Positions 17,471 through 25,438 of a stretch of 33,072 nt of DNA are shown here, piece by piece (positions within the stretch are counted from its first letter, which is position 1; each line of letters opens with the position of its first letter). Both the position numbers and the translations under genes were made by a program. The stretch covers positions 1 through 33,072 of the forward strand of contig JAOUNB010000010.1 of the NCBI GenBank assembly GCA_029881195.1. The letters are read 5' to 3'. The stretch comes from Candidatus Nitrosopumilus sp. GTDB taxonomy: Archaea > Thermoproteota > Nitrososphaeria > Nitrososphaerales > Nitrosopumilaceae. The notes below the pieces were generated by a model, which was not told where the DNA came from, searched no databases, and saw only the letters and a program-made list of their open reading frames with translations.

Positions 17471-17824
17471 CTATAATAATTTTAAATCACCAGTTATCTT
17501 ATCAATCAAATTTTCAGGTGCAGGTCCAATTGAAATACAGGTTGTAGTTCCAGGGGCTATCTGAGTATGTCCAGCATCAGTAACTTCAGACCATGGAAGG
17601 TTCAAATCAATAGCATGAATTTTTATTTGTTGTAAATCCGTCATACCTGAGACTTTGAGAACGACTTTTTCTTGTCCATCCCACCATTCTTGATACCATT
17701 CGGGATGAGACTTGCGTACATGTTCTGCGCCTAGAACACATGCATGACCCACTTGAGCTGCTATCTTTCCTTTTCCCATTTTAAGATCAGTTCTAACAAC
17801 AATTACTTGTTTGACGCTACCCAT
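17471..17824 (-). CDS. pth2: Peptidyl-tRNA hydrolase, archaeal/eukaryotic type
   Basis: A 117-residue Pth2. It frees tRNAs from peptidyl-tRNAs that drop off the ribosome. The family signatures are clear: KQVIVVRTDLKMGKGKIAAQ with VGHACVLGA at the N-terminus, the central VVLKVS strand, and the C-terminal DAGHTQIAPGTTTCISIGPA block containing the conserved substrate-binding loop. Length matches the family (115-125). The start is ATG 17824. It is 49 nt upstream of the propeller gene on the same strand, so it may head that transcript. Confidence 0.95.
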   Translation of the reverse strand: MGSVKQVIVVRTDLKMGKGKIAAQVGHACVLGAEHVRKSHPEWYQEWWDGQEKVVLKVSGMTDLQQIKIHAIDLNLPWSEVTDAGHTQIAPGTTTCISIGPAPENLIDKITGDLKLL

Positions 17825-17890
17825 AATCTAATCAAATACAGACATAATGAAAAACTTTTGAATTAAATAATTGACAAAGAAACGAAAAAT

Positions 17891-19027
17891 ATGTACTTTG
17901 ATGTAGTAGTTGCTGGTGGAAGTGTTGCAGGGCTATTATGTGCAAGAGAAATTGCTTCAAAAGAATTTTCAGTACTTGTGATTGAAGAAGATTATGAAAT
18001 AGGCACCCCTGAGCATTGTGGAGGTCTAGTCAGTATTGCAGGCTTGAAAGAACTTGGAATAATTCCATTTAGAAAAACATTTGAGCATATGATAGAATCA
18101 GCTGAAATTACATCACCCAACGGAAATAGTTTTACAATTAATTCAAAGAAACAAAAAGTAGCTGAAATCAACAGAAGGGAATTAGATAAGCAAATAGCTT
18201 TTCAAGCTCAGAATAAAGGAGCAGTGATTAAAGTCAGAACAAGTTTTCAAGAAATTACAAATACAGGAATTAGAACAAAAGATAAGAAAATAGATTGTAA
18301 AATTTTTGTTGATGCAAGAGGAGTTTCATCTCTGATTCATAGAGATAGAACGGGGATTTTATCATCAGCTCAATATGAAATTTATTCTGATTGGATAAAG
18401 AAAGGAAAGGTTGGAGTAGCATTTGATCAGGAAAAATTTCCGGGATTTTTTGCATGGGTTATTCCATCAGGAGAAGGTAAAGGAAAGGTTGGAGTAGCAG
18501 GAAGAGGAATTAAAGTATCTGAAACATTAGATAAGATTCTAGAAGGAAAGAGAAAGTATTCAATAATTAGAAAAATTTTTGCACCAATTTGGATTAAAGG
18601 TCCAATTGATAATTTTGTTGAAGGAAAAACGGTAATTATAGGAGATGCTGCAGGACAAGCAAAACCAACAACAGCAGGAGGTATTTTTACTAGTGGCATG
18701 GGAGGGGTTTATGCAGGACAAGCAATTTCAAAATTTTTAGAGACAAATAACAAATCAGATCTGTATGAATATCAAAAAAAATGGATGGATAGATTCGGTA
18801 AAGAATTTGAAAGACAATCACTTGCTAGAAAAATTTTGGAACGAATGGATAACAATACAATCGATAAATTATTTGAAACGATTACACCAGAAATCATAAA
18901 AGAGATTTCCGAAAGAGAGGATTTTGATTTCCACACTAGTTCAATTATCAAATTACTAGGAGTAAAGGGTTCACTGAAAACAGCTCAGACCTTAATTGAT
19001 GGGGAACTCAAAAAATTATGGAGTTAA
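17891..19027 (+). CDS. Geranylgeranyl reductase-family FAD oxidoreductase
   Basis: A 378-residue flavoprotein. The N-terminus holds the FAD dinucleotide-binding turn VVVAGGSVAGLL with a following acidic end VLVIEEDYEIG, then the family's EHCGGLVS motif. The second FAD block is IGDAAGQAKPTTAGGIFTSG. In archaea these enzymes saturate the geranylgeranyl chains of membrane ether lipids; others in the family act on quinone side chains or isoprenoid diphosphates. The sequence alone does not choose between them. A TATA-like ttaaata (17863-17869) about 25 nt before the ATG suggests a leaderless transcript. Confidence 0.88.
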   Translation: MYFDVVVAGGSVAGLLCAREIASKEFSVLVIEEDYEIGTPEHCGGLVSIAGLKELGIIPFRKTFEHMIESAEITSPNGNSFTINSKKQKVAEINRRELDKQIAFQAQNKGAVIKVRTSFQEITNTGIRTKDKKIDCKIFVDARGVSSLIHRDRTGILSSAQYEIYSDWIKKGKVGVAFDQEKFPGFFAWVIPSGEGKGKVGVAGRGIKVSETLDKILEGKRKYSIIRKIFAPIWIKGPIDNFVEGKTVIIGDAAGQAKPTTAGGIFTSGMGGVYAGQAISKFLETNNKSDLYEYQKKWMDRFGKEFERQSLARKILERMDNNTIDKLFETITPEIIKEISEREDFDFHTSSIIKLLGVKGSLKTAQTLIDGELKKLWS

Positions 19028-19051
19028 AACGTGCTCAATTTCTAAGCAAGG

Positions 19052-19058
19052 TATAAAT
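19052..19058 (+). promoter_or_regulatory. TATA box of the zinc-ribbon/EF-1beta/Cdc48 cluster
   Basis: The sequence tataaat is centred 27 nt before the ATG at 19082. It is the cleanest TATA match in the window and predicts a leaderless mRNA that would carry the next four genes. Confidence 0.6.
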
Positions 19059-19081
19059 GATGTTTACAGAAATTTGGGGGT

Positions 19082-19261
19082 ATGTCGTCTACTATTTCAT
19101 TACCAACATGTAGTTGTTGTCATAGACCCATTATGCCTAATGATAAATGTGTAAAATTCAATTGTCCCAATTGTGGTGCAGATTTAATTTGGAGATGTCA
19201 AAGTTGCAGAGAGGCAGCAAGAAACTATACTTGTTCTTCATGTAATTTTCAGGGGCCTTAG
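19082..19261 (+). CDS. Small zinc-ribbon protein upstream of EF-1beta
   Basis: A 59-residue protein starting at ATG 19082, 27 nt after a strong TATA box. It carries four cysteine pairs: TCSCCHRP, NCPNCGAD, RCQSCREA and TCSSCNFQ, enough for two zinc ribbons. It matches the archaeal small zinc-finger family (often annotated as a Zn-ribbon RNA-binding protein) usually encoded directly upstream of EF-1beta. The stop is 3 nt from the EF-1beta ATG, so the two are one translation unit. A translation-linked RNA- or ribosome-binding role is inferred from this context. Confidence 0.85.
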   Translation: MSSTISLPTCSCCHRPIMPNDKCVKFNCPNCGADLIWRCQSCREAARNYTCSSCNFQGP

Positions 19262-19264
19262 GAA

Positions 19265-19546
19265 ATGACCCAATTACTATTAATTACAAAAATTCTTCCT
19301 GATGGAACTGAAACAGATCTTGATGAATTAGCAAAGACTATCAAAAGTTCACTAAAAGAAGGAATTTCAATGAAAAGACATGCCAAAGAACCGTTGGCCT
19401 TTGGATTAGAATTTCTAAAAGTAGAATTTATTCTGGAAGATGAAGAAGGGCAAATGGATTCATTGGAAGATGCAGTCAGATCGGTACAAGGTGTAAGTGA
19501 ATTCGAAGTACTCAATATGAGTCGAATGTCAGTTGACATGAAATAG
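19265..19546 (+). CDS. ef1b: Translation elongation factor 1-beta
   Basis: A 93-residue archaeal EF-1beta, the guanine-nucleotide exchange factor that recharges EF-1alpha with GTP. It is the single ferredoxin-like domain expected for archaea (usual length about 90). Recognisable blocks are [20 protein letters not shown], the central [19 protein letters not shown] and the closing [17 protein letters not shown]. It lies between the mini zinc-ribbon (3 nt gap) and Cdc48 (8 nt gap). Confidence 0.95.
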   Translation: MTQLLLITKILPDGTETDLDELAKTIKSSLKEGISMKRHAKEPLAFGLEFLKVEFILEDEEGQMDSLEDAVRSVQGVSEFEVLNMSRMSVDMK

Positions 19547-19554
19547 GTGATATT

Positions 19555-21723
19555 TTGGCACGCAAAGAGGAACCTTTGCAAATGAGAATCGGGGAAGCAA
19601 AACAAAGAGATGTAGGTAAAAAGCGTGCTAGAATTGGACCAGAAGCTATGGATTTTCTTAGGGTCACACCAGGAGATACAATTGAAGTGATGGGTTCAAG
19701 AACTAGTTGTGCAGTAGTTTGGCCAGTTGATGAAGATGAGAAAATTTCAGATATCATAAGAATTGATGGACAAACCAGAAAAAATGTTGGTGGCTCGCTA
19801 AACGATTTTGTAAAGATTAGAAAGGTTTCAACAAAATTTGCAAAAACAGTTTCCCTAACGCCAGTAAATGATTCAGTTACCGTAGACAAAGAATTCACTG
19901 ATTTTGTGAAAAATAGATTGAAAGGATTACCAATTACACATGGAGATGAAATATCTGTTATGATTTTAGGGAATTCTATGGATTTTAAAATTACAAAGAC
20001 CAGTCCAAAAGGAGTAGTAAAGATAGATCGTAGTACAAATCTTGTAATTTCAGCTGAATCTACAGTAGATAGAAAAGTTAGAGTAACATATGAAGAAGTA
20101 GGAGGACTAAGAAATGAAGTCAAGGCAATGAGAGAAATTGTGGAATTACCATTAAAACATCCAGAACTATTTACAAGATTGGGAATTGAGCCACATAGTG
20201 GAATTCTACTTTATGGTCCTCCCGGATGTGGAAAAACACTATTAGCTAAAGTCATGGCCAGTGAATCAGAAGCTAATATGTTTTCAATTAATGGTCCAGA
20301 AATTATGAACAAGTACTATGGTGAGACAGAAGCTAAACTAAGAGAGATTTTCAAGGAAGCAAAAGACAATTCTCCTAGCATAATTTTCATTGATGAAATT
20401 GACGCAATTGCGCCAAAAAGAGAAGAAGTGTATGGAGATGTTGAGAAAAGAGTTGTTGCTCAACTGTTAGCACTAATGGATGGCCTTACAGATAGAGGAA
20501 ATGTCATTGTACTGGGGGCGACAAATCGACCAGATAGTGTTGATCCCGCACTAAGAAGGCCAGGTAGATTCGATAGAGAATTTGAAATTTCTGTTCCTAA
20601 CGAAGATGGAAGATTAGAAGTGCTGGAAATTCACACAAGAGGTATGCCAATTAGTGAAGATGTTGATTTAAAAGATTTATCATCAGAATTGCATGGATAT
20701 ACAGGTGCAGATATCAAATCTCTTTGTAGAGAAGCTGCACTAAAATCAATCAGAAGATATCTACCAGAAATAGATCTTGAAACAGAAAAAATTCCTTCTG
20801 AAGTATTACAATCCATGCAGATTAAACTAATTGACTTTTATGATGCAATGCATGATGTAGTCCCCACAGCTATGAGAGAATTTTATGTTGAGAGACCAAA
20901 AGTGTGGTGGCAAGATGTAGGAGGATTAGACGATATCAAAAAAGCATTAACAGATAATTTAATCATTGCAATGAAAGAGCCAAGTAAATTTACAAAGATG
21001 GGAATCAGACCACCAAAAGGTGCTTTGATTTATGGACCTCCAGGATGTGGAAAAACATTACTTGGAAGAGCACTCGCTACAGAAACTGGTGCAAATATGA
21101 TTTTAGTTAGGGGTCCTGAAATTCTTTCCAAATGGATGGGTGAATCAGAAAAAGCAATTAGAGAAATATTCAGAAAAGCAAAAGCGTCGTCACCATGTGT
21201 TGTTATTTTTGATGAGTTAGATTCACTAGCACGATTCAAATCAGGAGAAGGTAGTGTAGGCGAAACTATTCTAAGTCAACTATTAACAGAAATTGAAGAA
21301 GGTATTTCTTCAAGAGTCGTGGTCATTGGAATTACAAATAGACCAGATGTTGTAGATAATTCTTTGTTAAGAACAGGAAGACTAGATCTGGTTCTGTATG
21401 TTGCACCTCCAGATGAAAAGGGAAGATTAGAAATTATTAAGATATTAACAAAAAAAATGCCTTTGACAAATGATGTGAAATTACAAGAGATAGCAGTTGC
21501 TACTCAAAACTACACAGGTGCAGATTTAGCTGCACTTTGTAGAGAAGCAGCAGTTCTTGCAATGCGAGATAATTCGGTGAAAATATCCAGTCAGCATTTT
21601 GGAAATAGTTTAAAGCAAATCAGACCATCTATTACCAAAGAAGTGGATCAGTGGTACAATACTATCAAGGAAAGTATATCTAACATTGTACCGAAGACAG
21701 GGGATAGAACATTCTACGGATAA
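19555..21723 (+). CDS. Cdc48/VCP-type AAA+ ATPase with HbYX-like C-terminus
   Basis: A 722-residue double-ring AAA+ unfoldase. The N domain (1-175) opens with [15 protein letters not shown]1 has Walker A GPPGCGKT (221-228), Walker B IIFIDE (276-281) and the LRRPGRFD arginine-finger region. D2 has Walker A GPPGCGKT (494-501), Walker B VVIFDE (549-554) and LLRTGRLD. The last three residues, FYG, fit the hydrophobic-Tyr-any (HbYX) pattern by which archaeal Cdc48 docks on the 20S proteasome. It therefore likely unfolds proteins for degradation and remodels complexes. The start is TTG 19555 behind a Shine-Dalgarno aggtgat, although spacing is short; Met10 (19582) is the alternative. Confidence 0.95.
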   Translation: MARKEEPLQMRIGEAKQRDVGKKRARIGPEAMDFLRVTPGDTIEVMGSRTSCAVVWPVDEDEKISDIIRIDGQTRKNVGGSLNDFVKIRKVSTKFAKTVSLTPVNDSVTVDKEFTDFVKNRLKGLPITHGDEISVMILGNSMDFKITKTSPKGVVKIDRSTNLVISAESTVDRKVRVTYEEVGGLRNEVKAMREIVELPLKHPELFTRLGIEPHSGILLYGPPGCGKTLLAKVMASESEANMFSINGPEIMNKYYGETEAKLREIFKEAKDNSPSIIFIDEIDAIAPKREEVYGDVEKRVVAQLLALMDGLTDRGNVIVLGATNRPDSVDPALRRPGRFDREFEISVPNEDGRLEVLEIHTRGMPISEDVDLKDLSSELHGYTGADIKSLCREAALKSIRRYLPEIDLETEKIPSEVLQSMQIKLIDFYDAMHDVVPTAMREFYVERPKVWWQDVGGLDDIKKALTDNLIIAMKEPSKFTKMGIRPPKGALIYGPPGCGKTLLGRALATETGANMILVRGPEILSKWMGESEKAIREIFRKAKASSPCVVIFDELDSLARFKSGEGSVGETILSQLLTEIEEGISSRVVVIGITNRPDVVDNSLLRTGRLDLVLYVAPPDEKGRLEIIKILTKKMPLTNDVKLQEIAVATQNYTGADLAALCREAAVLAMRDNSVKISSQHFGNSLKQIRPSITKEVDQWYNTIKESISNIVPKTGDRTFYG

Positions 21724-21725
21724 AA

Positions 21726-22022
21726 ATGACAATTCCCCTACGAAATACAGTATATGAGAAAATTAAGGATTCTGTTTCATTAACGGATGTTGAGCTTTAC
21801 AAAAGCATGACAAAAGATGGATTAGTTATTCCAGAAGATAAATTCAATAAACTTCTTTTAGATTTAGAGATTCTTGGTCTCATTACTGTTGTATGGATTA
21901 CAAAAGATGAGCGCAGAATAGAGGCAACAGTGATTGAAACAGAAGTAGATAGGGTAGAAGAACAAAATAAAGAAATGATGGAAAAAGACTATGAAGCTAG
22001 TTTCCCAGGTTTTGAAAAATAA
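21726..22022 (+). CDS. Small protein downstream of Cdc48, winged-helix-like
   Basis: A 98-residue protein whose ATG lies 2 nt after the Cdc48 stop. Residues 1-60 alternate helices and a beta pair (YEKIKDSVSLTDVELYKSM; LLLDLEILGLITVVWITKDE), resembling a winged-helix domain. The C-terminus is acidic and helical (VDRVEEQNKEMMEKDYEAS). The tight linkage suggests it works with Cdc48 or is a regulator made alongside it. No family name can be given with confidence. Confidence 0.7.
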   Translation: MTIPLRNTVYEKIKDSVSLTDVELYKSMTKDGLVIPEDKFNKLLLDLEILGLITVVWITKDERRIEATVIETEVDRVEEQNKEMMEKDYEASFPGFEK

Positions 22023-22025
22023 TTA

Positions 22026-22913
22026 TTAAAACAACGGAAAGTGAAACGCCGCATCTAATGCAACTGCAACAAAAATAATTGTAAGATAAGGTGCTGTAAC
22101 TTTGTATGCTTTCCAAGCAAAGTCGGATGTAGGATTCTTTGTTAGTTTATAATGATATACAAGCATCAGTCCACCAGAAACTATTGCAATAATGGTGTAA
22201 ACAATTCCCATTCCATCAGGAATTAACGAGAGGATCAGAGAATAAGGAATTAAAATTAAAGTATTTCCTAAGATATACTTTGATGTTTTTTGCATTCCAA
22301 TTACAACAGGCAACATTGGAACTTTAGCTTGTGCGTATTCATCTTTGATTTTCATTGCAAGACACCAAAAGTGAGACGGAGTCCAAACAAATACCAAAAA
22401 GCCAACTAAGAATCCTAATAAATCCATACTACCAGTAGCTGCTGCCCATCCAGCCCAAGCTGCTGCACTACCAGCTATTCCACCGATTACGATATTAGAA
22501 GTGTTTCTACGTTTTAACCAAACTGTATAGATTATCACATATGAAAATATTCCAACAGCGATAAAGAATGCAGATACTGCGTTTAATGCAAAATATCCAT
22601 AAATCACAGAAATGCAGCTTATAGTAATTCCATATATCAACACATTTGATGCTGCCATTCGTCCTGACGGAATAGGTCTAGTACTAGTTCGGGTCATTTT
22701 TGGATCAATATCTTTATCATAATAATGATTCAGGGCACTAGATCCTGCAGATGCCAATGCACCTGCAACAATTATGTGCAAATATGACCAATAATCAAGA
22801 TCAGGCGCTCCTGAAACCAGTTTACTTGCAGCATACATGGATGTAACTGCAGTTATTACTAAAAGTACAACAATTCTGGGTTTTGATATCTCCAGTATTT
22901 CATTAAATCCCAA
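22026..22913 (-). CDS. ctaB: Protohaem IX farnesyltransferase (haem o synthase)
   Basis: A 295-residue UbiA-family prenyltransferase with about nine transmembrane helices. It attaches a farnesyl-type chain to haem b, giving haem o for haem-copper oxidases. The first Asp-rich motif, NHYYDKDID (Asn62, Asp66, Asp70), and the following MTRTSTRPIPSG block are diagnostic. The second polar site reads DEYAQAKVPMLPVV after FVWTPSHFWCLAMKIK. The start is TTG 22913. It diverges from the cupredoxin gene at 23012, and both fit the aerobic respiratory chain. Confidence 0.95.
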   Translation of the reverse strand: MGFNEILEISKPRIVVLLVITAVTSMYAASKLVSGAPDLDYWSYLHIIVAGALASAGSSALNHYYDKDIDPKMTRTSTRPIPSGRMAASNVLIYGITISCISVIYGYFALNAVSAFFIAVGIFSYVIIYTVWLKRRNTSNIVIGGIAGSAAAWAGWAAATGSMDLLGFLVGFLVFVWTPSHFWCLAMKIKDEYAQAKVPMLPVVIGMQKTSKYILGNTLILIPYSLILSLIPDGMGIVYTIIAIVSGGLMLVYHYKLTKNPTSDFAWKAYKVTAPYLTIIFVAVALDAAFHFPLF

Positions 22914-23011
22914 TTGACTCTATCCTCTTCCAAAGCCATTTAATTTCTTCGTCTACGTGATCTGCAATATTTCAAAAGGAATAAGTATCTCAGCTCTATC
23001 AGCTATCTTAA

Positions 23012-24103
23012 ATGAGTAATTGGGACCTCATGATGCCTGGAATGGGACTTACAGCTATAGGCTTGGCTGGTCTTACATTGTCTTATGCAGGTATCGCTCA
23101 TACATTCATAGATGGAATGCATGCCTTAACTGGTCTTACTATGTTTGTGGGATTAATTTTCTTATCAGCAGGTATTCTTGACGGAGGAATTTCAACCAGC
23201 AATAGAGCCAAGGCAACGACTTTGGTAATTCTTTCAATAGCCTTAGGATTTGGAATGTTTGCATTTACAATGAACACATCAAACTATACAGTTACAATTG
23301 CAGGAATTTTAATGGCAATTGCCTTCCCAGCAATCATCATTGCGTATCTAGCAATGAAACATCCTGCAGTTGTAAAACCTGTTGGTTCAATTGTTGGCAT
23401 AGCAGCTGCAACAGGAATTATAATGTGGGTATCTTTTGGATTTGTCAGCCCTGATACATATATGATACCCCAACAAGTTGGAGTTGAAGAACTCACTGAG
23501 GAAATAATACCAACAGGACCAATCTTTGTAATATCAATTTTAGAAGATTCAGTTATAGAAGGAAATCCAGATTATGATCCAGATGTTGCAATAGTCACAC
23601 AAGGACACATAGTAGAATGGACAAATGCGGATTCTGTTGCACATACTGTAACTAGTGCAGTTGACTTTGGAGAAACATTTGATTCTAGTTTGATGAATGC
23701 AGGAGAAGTATTTACATTAGATACTAATAATTTAGAAGTTGGCGATTATGAATATTTGTGTATTGTACATCCATGGATGGTTGCAACATTAGTGATTGAA
23801 GCCGCAAAAGAACCAACAAAAATTGTAATTCCAGAAGGGGCAGCAATTCCAGAAGAAGGACAAATTTTTTACGATCCAGAAATAATTGATGTTACAGTTG
23901 GGACTACAATACTTTGGGAAAATGTAGATAGCACAATGCACACTGCGACTTCAGGAAATCCAGATTCAGGAGCAGACGGAGTGTTTGATTCAGACATTCT
24001 ATCAACAGGAGATACTTTTGAATTTACATTTACGGATGCAGGAAATTATGAATACTATTGTATTTTACATCCATGGATGGTAGGAACAGTTAACGTAGAA
24101 TAG
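23012..24103 (+). CDS. Membrane protein with two cupredoxin (blue copper) domains
   Basis: A 363-residue protein. Residues 1-145 form about five transmembrane helices. Two plastocyanin-like domains follow. Domain 1 (about 170-262) has type-1 copper ligands His211 (AHTV), Cys250, His253 and Met256 (CIVHPWM). Domain 2 (about 270-363) has His310 (MHTA), Cys350, His353 and Met356 (CILHPWM). Both sets are complete. The domains should face outside and pass single electrons, as expected in copper-rich thaumarchaeal ammonia-oxidising respiration. The partner redox proteins are not identified here. It is divergent from haem o synthase, and the next gene starts 2 nt after it. Confidence 0.93.
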   Translation: MSNWDLMMPGMGLTAIGLAGLTLSYAGIAHTFIDGMHALTGLTMFVGLIFLSAGILDGGISTSNRAKATTLVILSIALGFGMFAFTMNTSNYTVTIAGILMAIAFPAIIIAYLAMKHPAVVKPVGSIVGIAAATGIIMWVSFGFVSPDTYMIPQQVGVEELTEEIIPTGPIFVISILEDSVIEGNPDYDPDVAIVTQGHIVEWTNADSVAHTVTSAVDFGETFDSSLMNAGEVFTLDTNNLEVGDYEYLCIVHPWMVATLVIEAAKEPTKIVIPEGAAIPEEGQIFYDPEIIDVTVGTTILWENVDSTMHTATSGNPDSGADGVFDSDILSTGDTFEFTFTDAGNYEYYCILHPWMVGTVNVE

Positions 24104-24105
24104 AT

Positions 24106-24498
24106 TTGCAGAAGATCAAAATATCACAATCAGATAAAAAAATTCTATCTGAACATTCAGAAAATCAGAAACCCAATGAATCATGTGCCATATTATTTGG
24201 GAAAAAGGATCAGGTATCAGACTTGTTTTTAACAAAGAATGTTGAAGAATCACCAACAAATTTCACAATTTCAAATGATCAATTAATTGAAGGTTACAAG
24301 ATGGCAGAAGAAAAAGAGCTTGATGTAGTAGGAATTTTTCACTCTCATCCAAATTCTGATGCATTTCCATCAAACACAGATAAAAAATTTATGCAAAGTA
24401 ATCCAGCAGTATGGATAATTTATTCTGGAGTTAACAAAAATTTTAGAGCATTCATACTTGAATCAGACATTATAGAAATTCCAATTGAAGAGAATTAA
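24106..24498 (+). CDS. JAMM/MPN-domain metalloprotease
   Basis: A 130-residue stand-alone MPN domain with an intact zinc-isopeptidase signature: Glu25 in NESCAILFG, then FHSHPNSDAFPSNTD with His79, His81, Ser89 and Asp92 (HxH-x7-S-x2-D). Archaeal members remove ubiquitin-like SAMP modifiers or process related sulfur carriers; bacterial relatives cut sulfur carriers in cysteine and thiamine pathways. The start is TTG 24106, 2 nt after the cupredoxin stop, so the two share a transcript despite no clear functional link. No ubiquitin-like gene is visible in the window. The active-site call is firm; substrate unknown. Confidence 0.9.
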   Translation: MQKIKISQSDKKILSEHSENQKPNESCAILFGKKDQVSDLFLTKNVEESPTNFTISNDQLIEGYKMAEEKELDVVGIFHSHPNSDAFPSNTDKKFMQSNPAVWIIYSGVNKNFRAFILESDIIEIPIEEN

Positions 24499-24499
24499 T

Positions 24500-24889
24500 T
24501 TAAGATTTCAAGGAAAATGTAGCACGTTTACTGTCAACATCGTTTAAAATTGATTTATTGGGCGAAATTATTTTTCCAATGACATTCACAGGTGAAGCAG
24601 GAATAATTTCCCCAGGCTTGCTAATTGGTGTGGGGCCATAAAACAAACATATGGCTTTTCCAGTTGGCCAAAAGGCAACATCATTTAGTTGAACAGGTGA
24701 CTTTGCATTTTCTTCTGATTGTGATATTGGTGATTTTGAAGTATAGATTTCATCACCCCACACATTAAGATCAACGGTAAACGGTAATTTTTTAAGAAAC
24801 TCATTGACAGTTTTTGGTGAATATTCATCATCTAATTCTAAAAGTATGGTTGATGAGTTTGGAATTTTAATTTCAACGACATATTTCAT
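24500..24889 (-). CDS. Cyclophilin-like fold protein (TM1367-type)
   Basis: A 129-residue beta-barrel protein. The block VAFWPTGKAICLFYGPTPIS matches the cyclophilin-like family typified by Thermotoga TM1367, as do the N-terminal strand-helix (ILLELDDEYSPKTVNEFLKK) and the central VWGDEIYTS. It lacks an obvious prolyl-isomerase active-site arginine/phenylalanine set, so enzymatic activity is doubtful; relatives are mostly uncharacterised. It is convergent with the JAMM gene, 1 nt apart. Confidence 0.75.
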   Translation of the reverse strand: MKYVVEIKIPNSSTILLELDDEYSPKTVNEFLKKLPFTVDLNVWGDEIYTSKSPISQSEENAKSPVQLNDVAFWPTGKAICLFYGPTPISKPGEIIPASPVNVIGKIISPNKSILNDVDSKRATFSLKS

Positions 24890-24937
24890 GAATTATGATG
24901 ATCTTTGAATTAAATATCCCTTTTTTTGATTATAATT

Positions 24938-25195
24938 ATGGAAATTCACGTATACGACACTTATGTCAAAGCAGCCGATGGTCATACCATGCACTTTGAT
25001 GTAATTACTGGTGAAAAAGATCATGATAAAGCCATTGCATATGGTAAAGAATGGTTAGAATCAATCGGTGAAGGAAAAGCAGAGATGACAACAAATGAAT
25101 GCCAATTCTGCCATTCACAAGGTGCACCAGAGCCTGTAGAGCAGGCAATTAAGGAAAAAGGCTACTTTATCCAAAAAATGGAAGGCTGTCCTTAA
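24938..25195 (+). CDS. DUF2024-family small protein
   Basis: An 85-residue protein. I start at ATG 24938 (MEIHVYDTYVK), since a TATA-like ttaaata (24910-24916) is about 25 nt away; an ATG at 24926 would add four residues. The sequence matches the DUF2024 pattern: HVYDTYVKAADGHTMHFDVI, KAIAYGKEWLESIGEG, then a metal-site-like ECQFCHSQGAPEPVEQAI and the ending KMEGCP. The CxxCH cluster could hold a metal. No function is established for the family. Confidence 0.8.
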   Translation: MEIHVYDTYVKAADGHTMHFDVITGEKDHDKAIAYGKEWLESIGEGKAEMTTNECQFCHSQGAPEPVEQAIKEKGYFIQKMEGCP

Positions 25196-25249
25196 ACATT
25201 TTTTTCCTTTTTCTACAAGACTTTTTAGATTAATCATTTTACAAATAAC

Positions 25250-25438
25250 ATGTCAGAAAACAAGTATTCAAAGTGGACAGTAGAAGGAGATAAGAAGACT
25301 AAATGGATTTGTGGATGTTTTCAAACGGCAGATAATTATTTTAAATTCTGTGATACTCACAATACAACTTTACAAAAAGCAATTCAAGCTCAAATTGATG
25401 AATTGGATATGACACTAATTGTTGAAAATAAAGATTAG
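25250..25438 (+). CDS. Small Cys/His protein, unknown function
   Basis: A 62-residue protein starting at ATG 25250, about 24 nt after a TATA-like tttttaga. It contains WICGCF and, 14 residues on, FCDTH, so CxC plus CxxH could bind one zinc. The tail is helical and acidic. Its stop overlaps the convergent pyrophosphatase gene by 4 nt. It probably belongs with the other small metal-site proteins of the window, but no family is recognised. Confidence 0.65.
   Translation: MSENKYSKWTVEGDKKTKWICGCFQTADNYFKFCDTHNTTLQKAIQAQIDELDMTLIVENKD

Noticed and set aside
19512-20123. Long minus-strand open frame (203 codons)
   Set aside because: It is fully antisense to the N domain of Cdc48; its Ser/Thr/Phe-rich text is typical of reverse frames.
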